24,207 nt of DNA from Bacteroidales bacterium UBA5371 (lineage in GTDB: Bacteria > Bacteroidota > Bacteroidia > Bacteroidales > P3). Made by a program: the position numbers and the translations under genes. Under the pieces are notes generated by a model that saw only the letters and a program-made list of their open reading frames with translations, was not told the origin of the DNA and searched no databases. Positions within the stretch are counted from its first letter, which is position 1, and every line of letters starts with the position of its first letter. This document shows, piece by piece, positions 1 to 8,071 of the stretch. The DNA is taken from contig DHPF01000008.1 of the NCBI GenBank assembly GCA_002407855.1, positions 3,010-27,216 on the forward strand, given 5' to 3'.

Positions 1-7
1 CAGAAGA

Positions 8-78
8 TAATTTACTAACTCTTGGTTTTAATTTTTTCTTTTCTGAAAAGAAAAAATTCTTTCTTCGTTTCAGTAAAT
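8..78. repeat. Degenerate 21-bp-family repeat at left window end
   Basis: Positions 8-35 contain TAATTTACTAACTCTT followed by GGTTTTAA; this matches the reverse complement of the last 28 bases of the window (24180-24207) at 26 of 28 positions. It also resembles a unit of the intergenic 21-bp arrays (the CTCTTGATTCTAA-type core at 12125-12145). A second diverged unit lies at 58-78 and shares the ending TTTCAGTAAA with the unit at 21496-21516. The stretch between them (36-57) is only weakly repeat-like. No gene is visible here. Confidence 0.55.
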
Positions 79-110
79 TATAATCAAAGAATAATTTCTA
101 TTTAAATAAT

Positions 111-146
111 AAAAAAAAGAGTAAACCAATCAAGGCTTACTCTTTT
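111..146 (-). terminator. Rho-independent terminator of ppdK
   Basis: Bases 115-127 pair with 134-146 (13 bp including one G-T pair) around the 6-nt loop 128-133. Read on the minus strand the hairpin is followed by a run of T (the A-run at 111-118). It lies about 20 nt beyond the ppdK stop codon. Confidence 0.85.
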
Positions 147-165
147 AGCATATATTAATATGTCT

Positions 166-2883
166 TTATTGTTTTTTGATTGCTGCTTGTGCGGCTGCTA
201 AGCGTGCAACTGGAACTCTAAATGGTGAACAAGAAACATAGTTCATTCCTGTTTTGAAGAAGAATTCTATTGAAGCAGGGTCGCCTCCGTGTTCTCCACA
301 AACTCCAACTTTTAGGTTAGGTTTTGTTTTGCGTCCTCTTTGAACTCCAAACTCAACTAATTGTCCAACTCCTTCTTGATCTAAGGTTTGGAATGGGTCA
401 AATGAGATTATCTTCTTTTCTTTGTATTCGCTTAAAATAGCATTCACATCATCTCTTGAAAAACCAAATGTCATTTGTGTTAGGTCATTTGTTCCAAAAG
501 AGAAGAAGTCAGTAGAAGCCGCAATTTCGTCAGCAACTATTGTGGCTCTTGGAATTTCAATCATTGTTCCATATAAATAATTGATTTTTGCACCCATTCT
601 CTTTTCCACATCAGCATGTACTTTATCGCATATCTCCCTTTGGTGAGTTAGCTCTGTTAATGTAGATGTTAGAGGCACCATTATTTCTAACATAGGATTA
701 TTTCCTTCTTTTCTTAGTTCTGCTTCTGCTTCAAAAAGTGCATCAAATTGTGTTGCTGAAATCTCTGGGTAAACAATTCCCAAACGAACTCCTCTTAATC
801 CCATCATTGGATTAACTTCGTTAAGAGCTTCTATCCTTGATATTATTTCTTGATGTGATATTCCAAGTTCTGAGGCTAATTCTTTTTGTTTTTCAGCTGT
901 GTGAGGAACAAATTCGTGAAGTGGTGGGTCAATCAAACGGAAAGTAACAGGTTTTCCGTCCATCACTTTCATAGTTCCTTTAACTGCGTCTTTTATATAA
1001 GGATGTAATTCTGCCAAATGTTTTTCTCTTTCTTGAGTATTTGTAGAAAGTATCATTTTTCTAAGAGCTGCAAGTGGGGCTTCTGAATTTTTACCATAAA
1101 ACATATGTTCAATACGGAAAAGTCCTATTCCTTCTGCTCCAAAATCAATGGCTTGCTTTGCATCTTCTGGTGTGTCGGCATTGGTTCTAACCCCCATTGT
1201 TCTGTATTTATCCACAACTTGCATAAAGGTTTGGAAAAGCGGATTCTCAGTAGCGTCAATCATTGCAACCTCCCCTTCGTAAACAAAGCCTTTGGTTCCG
1301 TTTAAACTCAAAGTATCACCCTCTTTAAATTCTGTATTATGTATTTTGATTTTCCTTGCATCCATATCAATATGTACAGCTTCGCAACCAACAATACAAC
1401 ATTTTCCCCAGCCTCTTGCAACAAGTGCAGCATGTGAAGTCATTCCGCCTCTTGCAGTAAGGATACCCTTAGCGGCTCTCATTCCTTCCACATCTTCTGG
1501 GTTGGTTTCTTCTCTTACCAAAATAGAATTAATACCTTCTTTTTCTAATCGCATTGCCTCTTCACTTGTTAAGGCAATAACACCAACAGCTCCTCCTGGT
1601 CCTGCTGGAAGTCCTTTGGCAAGAATTGTATGTTTTGTTTCATCATTTGAATCCAAGATTGGGTGTAATAGCTCATCAAGTTGGTCGGTACTAACACGGC
1701 GAACAATTTCTTTCTCTTCAATTAGTTTCTCGTTAAACATCTCAAGAGCCATTGTCATTGCAGCTACTCCTGTACGCTTTCCAACGCGACATTGTAGCAT
1801 ATAGAGTGTGCCATCTTGAATAGTAAACTCAATATCTAACATATCTCTGAAAGCATCTTCTAAAATATCACGAATATCGCAAAGTTCCTTATAAGTTGTT
1901 GGCATTGTCTCTTGCATTGAATGAAGATGAGCGTTTTGTTCATTCTTTGTGTCATCATTCAAAGGATTTGGTGTTCTGATACCTGCAACAACGTCTTCTC
2001 CTTGTGCATTAACCAACCACTCTCCATAGAATTGATTTTCTCCTGTTGCAGGATTACGAGTAAAGGCTACTCCTGTTGCAGAGTTCTCTCCCATATTTCC
2101 AAAGACCATTGCTTGAACATTTACTGCTGTTCCCCAATCGTCAGGAATGTTTTCTATCCTTCTATATGAAACTGCTTTCTTTCCATTCCAGCTCTTAAAT
2201 ACTGCTTTAATTCCACCTTCCAATTGCTTAGAGGCATCGTCAGGGAATTCAACGCCAAGGTTTTCTTTGATTGTCTTTTTAAAAGTTTCTGCCAAAGACA
2301 TTAAATCTTCGGTTGTTAAGTCTGTATCCGATTTATATCCTTTTGAATGTTTGTACTCATCTAATATATCATCTAATATACGGCGAATACCTACACCCTT
2401 TGTTGGCTCTAATCCTTCTGCCTTTTCCATTACAACATCAGCATACATCATAATTAAACGGCGGTAAGAGTCATACACAAAGCGAGGGTTATTTGTTTTC
2501 TTTATTAAACCAGGTATTGTGTTTGATGAAAGCCCTATGTTTAGAACAGTATCCATCATACCAGGCATTGAACTACGAGCTCCAGAACGACAAGATAATA
2601 ATAAGCAATTTTCTTTATCATCATACTTTAATCCCATTACTTGTTCAATTTTCTTCATTCCATTCCATACTTCTGTCATTAGGCTATTTGGTAGTTCGCA
2701 ATTGTTTGCGTAGTAATCAATACAAGCCTCTGTTGTAATGGTTAAACCAGCAGGAACAGGAAGCCCTAAATGGCACATCTCAGCTAAATTAGCTCCTTTT
2801 CCTCCTAATAAATTCTTCATGTCAGCCTTACCCTCAGCAGTCTTTCCACCAAAAGTATAAACGTACTTTTTTTCGTTTCTCAT
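166..2883 (-). CDS. ppdK: Pyruvate, phosphate dikinase
   Basis: This enzyme interconverts pyruvate + ATP + Pi and PEP + AMP + PPi in the cytoplasm, serving gluconeogenesis or PPi-dependent glycolysis. The 905-residue length fits the bacterial family (about 875-910). Visible are the N-terminal ATP-grasp domain (GGKGANLAEM at residues 27-36, SCRSGARSSMPGMMDT at 97-112), the phosphohistidine domain (GGMTSHAALVARG, His484 the carrier) and the C-terminal TIM-barrel PEP/pyruvate domain with GVCGEHGGDP, where Cys862 is the expected general acid/base. The ATG at 2883 begins just before the conserved start of the fold. It is a single-gene unit: a terminator follows, and the 177-nt upstream region has a TATCTTTG -7-like box and an inverted repeat. 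The common LQTRxGKRT motif reads LQCRVGKRT at about 363-371, a minor variation. Identity is very secure. Confidence 0.97.
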   Translation of the reverse strand: MRNEKKYVYTFGGKTAEGKADMKNLLGGKGANLAEMCHLGLPVPAGLTITTEACIDYYANNCELPNSLMTEVWNGMKKIEQVMGLKYDDKENCLLLSCRSGARSSMPGMMDTVLNIGLSSNTIPGLIKKTNNPRFVYDSYRRLIMMYADVVMEKAEGLEPTKGVGIRRILDDILDEYKHSKGYKSDTDLTTEDLMSLAETFKKTIKENLGVEFPDDASKQLEGGIKAVFKSWNGKKAVSYRRIENIPDDWGTAVNVQAMVFGNMGENSATGVAFTRNPATGENQFYGEWLVNAQGEDVVAGIRTPNPLNDDTKNEQNAHLHSMQETMPTTYKELCDIRDILEDAFRDMLDIEFTIQDGTLYMLQCRVGKRTGVAAMTMALEMFNEKLIEEKEIVRRVSTDQLDELLHPILDSNDETKHTILAKGLPAGPGGAVGVIALTSEEAMRLEKEGINSILVREETNPEDVEGMRAAKGILTARGGMTSHAALVARGWGKCCIVGCEAVHIDMDARKIKIHNTEFKEGDTLSLNGTKGFVYEGEVAMIDATENPLFQTFMQVVDKYRTMGVRTNADTPEDAKQAIDFGAEGIGLFRIEHMFYGKNSEAPLAALRKMILSTNTQEREKHLAELHPYIKDAVKGTMKVMDGKPVTFRLIDPPLHEFVPHTAEKQKELASELGISHQEIISRIEALNEVNPMMGLRGVRLGIVYPEISATQFDALFEAEAELRKEGNNPMLEIMVPLTSTLTELTHQREICDKVHADVEKRMGAKINYLYGTMIEIPRATIVADEIAASTDFFSFGTNDLTQMTFGFSRDDVNAILSEYKEKKIISFDPFQTLDQEGVGQLVEFGVQRGRKTKPNLKVGVCGEHGGDPASIEFFFKTGMNYVSCSPFRVPVARLAAAQAAIKKQ

Positions 2884-2938
2884 CTTCTTTTAAATTGTTA
2901 AAATTAATATATCTATATTACGTGTTTATTATTAATAA

Positions 2939-2957
2939 TTACCTAACTAATAGGTAA
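2939..2957. promoter_or_regulatory. Inverted repeat at ppdK promoter, operator-like
   Basis: TTACCTA (2939-2945), a 5-nt spacer and TAGGTAA (2951-2957) form a perfect 7-bp inverted repeat. It sits directly downstream of a TATCTTTG box on the minus strand (2973 to 2966) that matches the Bacteroidota -7 element, so it would overlap or just follow the transcription start of ppdK. A matching -33 box is not clear. That it binds a regulator is inference. Confidence 0.4.
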
Positions 2958-3060
2958 CAAGCTTGCAAAGATATAAAAAAAAAGGAAAATAAATAAATAA
3001 TAGTGTAAATTAATATACATTTAACATTGAAATGCATTAATAATTAATTAAATTAATAAG

Positions 3061-4560
3061 CTAATTTCTCTTTCTCAAAGGGATAATGGCGTATTCCAAA
3101 GCTCCAATTGTCCTATATGAAAGTCGGTCATTACCAGCCAAATCATAAGGGAAAAAAGGATACCAGCTAAGATTCGCCATCCCAATTGCAACAGAACCTT
3201 CTTGAATCCTTAAATCGCCTTCCATTGGCTTATTAAACAAAGGGTCTTGATTGAATACGCAATTACTAACAAAAGGACTTTGATTATTAAGTATGCTTGT
3301 CTTCAATAAACTACTCTCAAAGGCGTAGTTCAAATCAGCACCTTCCATCTTGTCAATAATAATTTCTTCGTCTTGTGAGCCATATATTATGGTATTATAG
3401 AAATTACATTCAATAATAGGGCGAAGTTGGATATTATTATTAAAATCAACATAATAGTTTTGAAGAAATACTGTTTTGGTTTTTCGTGATTCGTAATTCC
3501 AATAGTTAGCAAAGGTGCAATAAACAAATTGATACTTACCACCAATTGTTAAGGCAAGAGTCTCTTTTGCTGTGTTTTGAACCAATAGATTACCTGCCTT
3601 AATATGCCCACCTCTTGACAAAATACCATAAGCAGACATATTTTCAATTCTCACATTTTTTATATCCACAGTAGGAATATCAACATCTGCTGTAACACAA
3701 CTATCAATAATAAGTCCAATTGTAGCATTTTTTATTATAGCATCGTGCAACACATTATTCTTACTCCCAGGGTAATAGTGTATATAATCCCATTGACCAG
3801 GCAAAGAAGCATAGTAACCATCTCTTCGGATGGCTTCAAACACAACAGGGTCTTGAGTATTACCTATAACATTAAGAGAAGCGTCTCTATAAATCAAGAA
3901 GCTTGCCTTTGAATTGAAGTGAATGCGAGTTCCTGACGTTATGTTAAGAGTGTACAACGAATCAACGCCCAGAACTCCAAACACAACGTGAGGCTTATCG
4001 TTATTCCATTGAATATCGTAGCCATTTACCGTAACCCCATTTTGAGCACCCTCTTGATGAGCAATGGATATAAAATTACCTGCCTTTGGATAATGATAAT
4101 ACGCATCTTGACCAAAGGCTTCCAATTGAACATACTGCTCTTTATTGTTGAAGGAAAAAATAATGGAGTCAGAAACTAATAAAGGATTATTCTGATTATT
4201 AGGGTTAATGGTTACTCTTGCAAATATATACATACTATCCTTAGCTCCAATTTCTACATCTTTTATAATAATATTTGTATCTCCATCAACATTTATTCTA
4301 TAAAAAGAGTTTCTTCCTCCGCCAAGGCGTATCTGGTCTATTTTAATAGGTTTATTTTCTTTATTATAAACCATAATTTGTTTTGTTACCGACCCCATTG
4401 AAGTAAAGATAGTATCGAAACGCAGAGTATCTGATGAAAACTTTAAGTTAGCTGATTTATCGCGAATATAATCTTCTTCCGAAATGCACGACACAAAGAC
4501 AAATGCAGCCAAAACAAGACTAACAACACAATAAACCAAATATTTAACAAAATTATTCAT
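3061..4560 (-). CDS. Predicted lipoprotein with beta-helix-like region
   Basis: A 499-residue envelope protein of unknown function. The N-terminus is a lipoprotein signal: a basic/hydrophobic segment (residues 5-23) ending in FVSC, with Cys25 the predicted lipidation site, followed by acidic residues (SEED). Residues about 40-155 read like a beta-sandwich (DTLRFDTIFTSMGS, then alternating hydrophobic strands), a module common in Bacteroidota surface lipoproteins. Residues about 190-490 have short beta-strand repeats rich in N, D, G and I typical of right-handed parallel beta-helix proteins, ending in IGALEYA. The gene starts 47 nt after the stop of the DUF362 gene on the same strand with no obvious terminator between, so the two may be co-transcribed. 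No catalytic residues can be assigned; a role in surface glycan or polymer binding is possible but not shown. Confidence 0.75.
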   Translation of the reverse strand: MNNFVKYLVYCVVSLVLAAFVFVSCISEEDYIRDKSANLKFSSDTLRFDTIFTSMGSVTKQIMVYNKENKPIKIDQIRLGGGRNSFYRINVDGDTNIIIKDVEIGAKDSMYIFARVTINPNNQNNPLLVSDSIIFSFNNKEQYVQLEAFGQDAYYHYPKAGNFISIAHQEGAQNGVTVNGYDIQWNNDKPHVVFGVLGVDSLYTLNITSGTRIHFNSKASFLIYRDASLNVIGNTQDPVVFEAIRRDGYYASLPGQWDYIHYYPGSKNNVLHDAIIKNATIGLIIDSCVTADVDIPTVDIKNVRIENMSAYGILSRGGHIKAGNLLVQNTAKETLALTIGGKYQFVYCTFANYWNYESRKTKTVFLQNYYVDFNNNIQLRPIIECNFYNTIIYGSQDEEIIIDKMEGADLNYAFESSLLKTSILNNQSPFVSNCVFNQDPLFNKPMEGDLRIQEGSVAIGMANLSWYPFFPYDLAGNDRLSYRTIGALEYAIIPLRKRN

Positions 4561-4607
4561 ACATAAGTATATTTTAATACTAACTCTTTTTATATATCCC
4601 TTGTTCT

Positions 4608-5717
4608 TTACTTAATCTCAACTAATTTATATTTTCTTGTTCCCATACCCAGCTCCTGACCATACTTAATTTGTCCGAGTCCACTAACACCGCTTTCCTT
4701 CAAAAAAGCATCCTCACAATTATGTCCCTTTGCAACTAAGTCGTGAGAGGCTTGTTCAATGGCAATTATATCTTTTGAGGCAAGTATTCCAATATCCTGA
4801 GTAAAAGGAAGCGGAGCTCTTGCACTGCAATCGCAAGAAGAGGATATATTTGCTAAAACATTAATATAAACCATAGGTTTTCTGCGAGAGAACACATAAG
4901 CATATTCAACTAATCGTTCCAAGAAAACGTTTTCTCCTAACCTTTTATTCTCTGGTTTGATAATTCTTTTAGGACATTCTGCAATACATTTAGCACAACC
5001 AATACATTTATCCTTGTCAATTGCAATTTGCTCATCAATATAAGCAAGTGCACCCGCTGGACAAGCATTAATACAATTGGAACATTTAATACATTTGCTT
5101 GTATCAGTAATCACCGGAACATCGGAAGCGTGTTGAGCCATTTTGCCTCCTGGTGAAGCAAAGCCCATAGCCAAATTCTTTATTGCTCCACCAAAGCCTG
5201 CCGAACCATGACCTTTGAAATGAGAATATATAATATAGTTATCATAATTTTCAAAATGAGAACCAGCCTTCACTTTCTTATAATGCTTCAAGCCCATTCC
5301 AGAGGTATTAAATTCCACTTCTGCTTCGGAGTCCAAAATATCAATAGGGGCAAAGTTAAAACCGTGTTCTTTGGCAAGTTTTATATGGGTATCGGTAAAT
5401 CTTCTCTTACCCACATAAAGCACATTGGTCTCTACCCAAGTGGCATTGGTATATTGCATAAGAGGTCTTGTAAGCTCTGGGTTTAAATAATTTCTATTAC
5501 CACTTTCTCCAAAATGAATCTTTACCCCAGTTTTACCTTTATATTCAACTCCAAGAGTTTTATAGAGCTTTAAAACATTTTCAGGAGTTATTTCCTTAAT
5601 AAAATAAACAATAGCAACACTATCAGACTTTATCTTATCTTTATTTATGGCTTGGGCAAATAGATTGCTTGATAAAATAATAACTAATAATGTTAAAATA
5701 AAAGATAATCTTTTCAT
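4608..5717 (-). CDS. Exported DUF362 protein with two 4Fe-4S motifs
   Basis: A 369-residue protein of the DUF362 family, with ferredoxin-type insertions. I place the start at the ATG at 5717 rather than the in-frame codon at 5777, because MKRLSFILTLLVIILSSN then begins a normal Sec signal peptide (h-region 5-19, likely cleavage near FAQ) and the upstream 20 residues are AT-derived. Residues about 33-200 carry the DUF362 core (VYFIKEITPENV, SHFKGHGSAGFGGAIKN). Two CxxCxxCxxxC-P clusters follow: Cys209/212/215/219 and Cys238/241/244/248, the classic 2x[4Fe-4S] ferredoxin arrangement. A CDC pair (295-297) follows. Function is unknown; electron transfer is inferred from the motifs. A Sec signal on a protein with cytoplasm-type clusters is odd, since clusters are usually inserted before Tat export and no twin-arginine is visible. 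Confidence 0.82.
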   Translation of the reverse strand: MKRLSFILTLLVIILSSNLFAQAINKDKIKSDSVAIVYFIKEITPENVLKLYKTLGVEYKGKTGVKIHFGESGNRNYLNPELTRPLMQYTNATWVETNVLYVGKRRFTDTHIKLAKEHGFNFAPIDILDSEAEVEFNTSGMGLKHYKKVKAGSHFENYDNYIIYSHFKGHGSAGFGGAIKNLAMGFASPGGKMAQHASDVPVITDTSKCIKCSNCINACPAGALAYIDEQIAIDKDKCIGCAKCIAECPKRIIKPENKRLGENVFLERLVEYAYVFSRRKPMVYINVLANISSSCDCSARAPLPFTQDIGILASKDIIAIEQASHDLVAKGHNCEDAFLKESGVSGLGQIKYGQELGMGTRKYKLVEIK

Positions 5718-5775
5718 ACTTGTTGTTTTGAGTTTGGATAAATTAAAAGAACAAAAATACAGAATTAAATAAAGC

Positions 5776-5838
5776 AAAATTAGAACTTGATTATAATTTT
5801 TTAGAACTTGATTCTAATTTATTGAAACCTAATTCTAA
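5776..5838. repeat. 21-bp tandem repeat array, 3 units
   Basis: Three contiguous 21-nt units at 5776-5796, 5797-5817 and 5818-5838. Units 1 and 2 share TTAGAACTTGATT and differ at few positions; unit 3 is more diverged (ATTGAAACCTAATTCTAA). In unit 2 the core TTAGAA-CTTGA-TTCTAA is itself an inverted repeat. The units are related to the arrays at 12104-12208, 18098-18181 and 21475-21537 through the TTCTAA/TTAGAA core and the same 21-nt period. Confidence 0.85.
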
Positions 5839-6035
5839 AAATTACTTATGAAGAGGAAAATATTATTGCTTTTTCTTGAATAAATGTTTTTGTTATAATT
5901 AATAAGCCCTTTTTATTAATGCTTTTAAGGATAATAAATCTTTATACAATCAAATTTTATGTTTTTATCTTTTCTTCTAAATCATAGACTTAGCCTATAT
6001 AAAATATGTCTTAATAAATAATTAATGTTAATTTA

Positions 6036-6067
6036 TTTGCTTTATTCCAAATTATGTAATATATTTG
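6036..6067 (+). promoter_or_regulatory. Bacteroidota-type promoter of glycogen operon
   Basis: TTTG at 6036-6039 and TATATTTG at 6060-6067, separated by 20 nt, match the -33 TTTG and -7 TAnnTTTG consensus of the primary sigma factor of Bacteroidota. The expected transcription start near 6074 gives a leader of about 30 nt before the ATG at 6104. Confidence 0.7.
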
Positions 6068-6103
6068 TAGCATAAATAATACTGATTTTGAATGTAATAA
6101 TAT

Positions 6104-8071
6104 ATGGAAAAATTAATATTTAATAAAGAAGAACTGGTTAATTTGAGCTATTGCTTAGAAAGAGAAATACTTGGAGCAAGTTCAAGTGGAGCTTATGCAA
6201 GTACAACTTTATGCTTTTGCAATACAAGAAAGTATCATGGTTTGTTAATTGCTCCTCAACCTCAAATAGATGATGAGTACCACGTTATACTCTCCTTTTT
6301 AGACGAAACAATTCTTCATCACGATATTCCATTTCATCTTGCTCTTCACCATTTTCCAAACGATGTTTACGCACCAAAAGGACATAAATACCTGCATCAT
6401 TGTGATATAACTAAGGCTACAAAACATATATATTCTGTTGCAGATGTACGTCTCTCGAAAGAAATGTTATTTGTTTCCAATCAAGATAGGTTGATAATAA
6501 AATATAAGGTGGAAGATTGCCAAGGAACATTCAAAATGCAGTTTAATCCTATCTTGGCGTTTCGTCAAAGACATAAACTCTCAAAATTCAACTCAGAGGC
6601 AAACACTTCTTATAAGGAAATTTCAAATGGTGCATCTTTTAGATTGTATCCTCAATACAATGATGTTTATTTGCAGTTTTCAAAAGATGATGTTAAATAT
6701 GTGCATAATCCTGAATGGTATTACAATTTTGAATACATAAAAGAAGCTCAAAGAGGATACGATTCCTTAGAGGATTTATTAATGATGGGTTATTTCGAAA
6801 CTGAATTAAAGAAAGGCGATACAATCTATTTTACAGCCTCAATGCAAGAAATTAACCCCAAAGATATACGCACTTTATATTCTTCTGAACTAAGGAAAAG
6901 AGAAGCTATAACTGACTTTGAATCTGCATTAAGGCATGCTGCTAAGATGTTTTTTGTTCAAAAGGATGATAAGGTTGATATAATTGCAGGTTATCCTTGG
7001 TTTGGTCGTTGGGGAAGGGATAGTTTTATTTCGCTTCCTGGTTTATGCGTTGGGCTAAACGATATGAAGATATTTAAGAAAGCCATTGATACTCTAATTG
7101 GGGATATGCACCAAGGGTTATTTCCTAACATTGGTTCGGGCAACAACTCTGCTTATAATTCGGTTGATGCTCCTATGTGGTTTTTCTGGGCTTTGCAACA
7201 ATATGTTGAATACACAGGTAAGGGTAAGCAGGTTTGGAAAGAGTATAAGCAGGTTATGCAAACTATTTTAAGAACTTATAGAGATGGTACTAATTCTAAT
7301 ATAAAGATGTTAGACAATGGTTTGATTTGGGCAGGTGAGGATGGAAAGGCTCTAACATGGATGGATGCTGTGATTAACGGTCAGCCTGTTACTCAACGAA
7401 AAGGGCAATGTGTTGAGATAAATGCCCTATGGTATAATGCTATTATGTTCTGTTTAGAGCTTGCAAAAGAGTCTAAGGATACAGAGTTTATTTCTGAGTG
7501 GAAGGATTTGGCAGAAAGAATTCCTAATGAATTTAAACAAACTTTCTGGGAAAAGAATATTGGTTGGCTTGCCGACTATGTTGATGGCTATTATAAGGAT
7601 TTTACTGTTAGGCCTAATATGGTGTTTGCTACATCTTTAAAATATACTTGTCTTTCGCATAAGATAAGACAGCTTATTGTGGATAGGATAGAAAAAGAGC
7701 TGTTAATTCCTTATGGGCTCAGAACACTAAGTCCCACTCACCACGACTACCACGATAGATATTGCGGCTCACAAGAAGAAAGAGACAATGCCTATCATCA
7801 AGGAACTGCTTGGGCATGGCTGCTTGGGCATTTTGTAGAAGGGTATTTGAAAGTTTATGGTTCTTGTGCCAAAGAGGTAGGAGAGAAGATATATGAGGGC
7901 TTTAAGAAAACAATGAAAGATTATGGGGTTGGTTTTGTTGCAGAAGTTTTTGATGGAAATCCTCCTCATTATGCTGGGGGCTCAATTTCTCAGGCTTGGA
8001 GTGTTGCCGAATTGATGAGGATAAGATATATGCTGGATAATTTTAAAGAAGAAAAGGAAGGAGTAAGCTAA
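6104..8071 (+). CDS. Glycogen debranching enzyme (amylo-alpha-1,6-glucosidase type)
   Basis: A 655-residue cytoplasmic enzyme expected to hydrolyse alpha-1,6 branch points of glycogen. Residues about 16-235 form the bacterial GDE N-terminal beta domain (SSSGAYASTTLCFCNTRKYHGLLIAP at the front, typical of the family), and residues about 275-645 form the GDE_C (alpha/alpha)6 barrel of the GH133 type. Diagnostic blocks are GYPWFGRWGRDSF (296-308, with the conserved Asp306), NSVDAPMWFFWALQQY and, near the end, GGSISQAWSVAE. No signal peptide is seen. It is first in the unit with the GT4 and GH57 genes; its TAA overlaps the next ATG by one base (TAATG at 8069-8073). A recognisable promoter precedes it. 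The protein family is secure; exact specificity (glycogen or limit dextrin) is inferred from context. Confidence 0.93.
   Translation: MEKLIFNKEELVNLSYCLEREILGASSSGAYASTTLCFCNTRKYHGLLIAPQPQIDDEYHVILSFLDETILHHDIPFHLALHHFPNDVYAPKGHKYLHHCDITKATKHIYSVADVRLSKEMLFVSNQDRLIIKYKVEDCQGTFKMQFNPILAFRQRHKLSKFNSEANTSYKEISNGASFRLYPQYNDVYLQFSKDDVKYVHNPEWYYNFEYIKEAQRGYDSLEDLLMMGYFETELKKGDTIYFTASMQEINPKDIRTLYSSELRKREAITDFESALRHAAKMFFVQKDDKVDIIAGYPWFGRWGRDSFISLPGLCVGLNDMKIFKKAIDTLIGDMHQGLFPNIGSGNNSAYNSVDAPMWFFWALQQYVEYTGKGKQVWKEYKQVMQTILRTYRDGTNSNIKMLDNGLIWAGEDGKALTWMDAVINGQPVTQRKGQCVEINALWYNAIMFCLELAKESKDTEFISEWKDLAERIPNEFKQTFWEKNIGWLADYVDGYYKDFTVRPNMVFATSLKYTCLSHKIRQLIVDRIEKELLIPYGLRTLSPTHHDYHDRYCGSQEERDNAYHQGTAWAWLLGHFVEGYLKVYGSCAKEVGEKIYEGFKKTMKDYGVGFVAEVFDGNPPHYAGGSISQAWSVAELMRIRYMLDNFKEEKEGVS

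Larger units (their letters stand above)
5718..6103. other. 386-nt divergent intergenic region
   Basis: Between the divergently transcribed DUF362 gene and the glycogen operon. It holds a minus-strand TATTTTTG box (5758 to 5751) that may be the -7 element for the DUF362 gene, a 21-bp tandem array at 5776-5838, about 200 nt of AT-rich DNA in which I see no gene or clear structure, and the plus-strand promoter at 6036-6067. Confidence 0.7.

Noticed and set aside
1292..1804. 170-residue open frame on the plus strand inside ppdK
   Set aside because: It is antisense to a highly conserved part of ppdK, has no promoter or ribosome site, and its composition follows the ppdK codons.
5718..5777. Upstream start of the DUF362 gene at 5777
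   Set aside because: It would bury a normal signal peptide 20 residues inside and the added segment has no family match.
5849..5884. Tiny frame beginning ATGAAGAGG in the 5.7-6.1 kb gap
   Set aside because: It encodes only 11 residues before a stop and has no supporting promoter or ribosome site.
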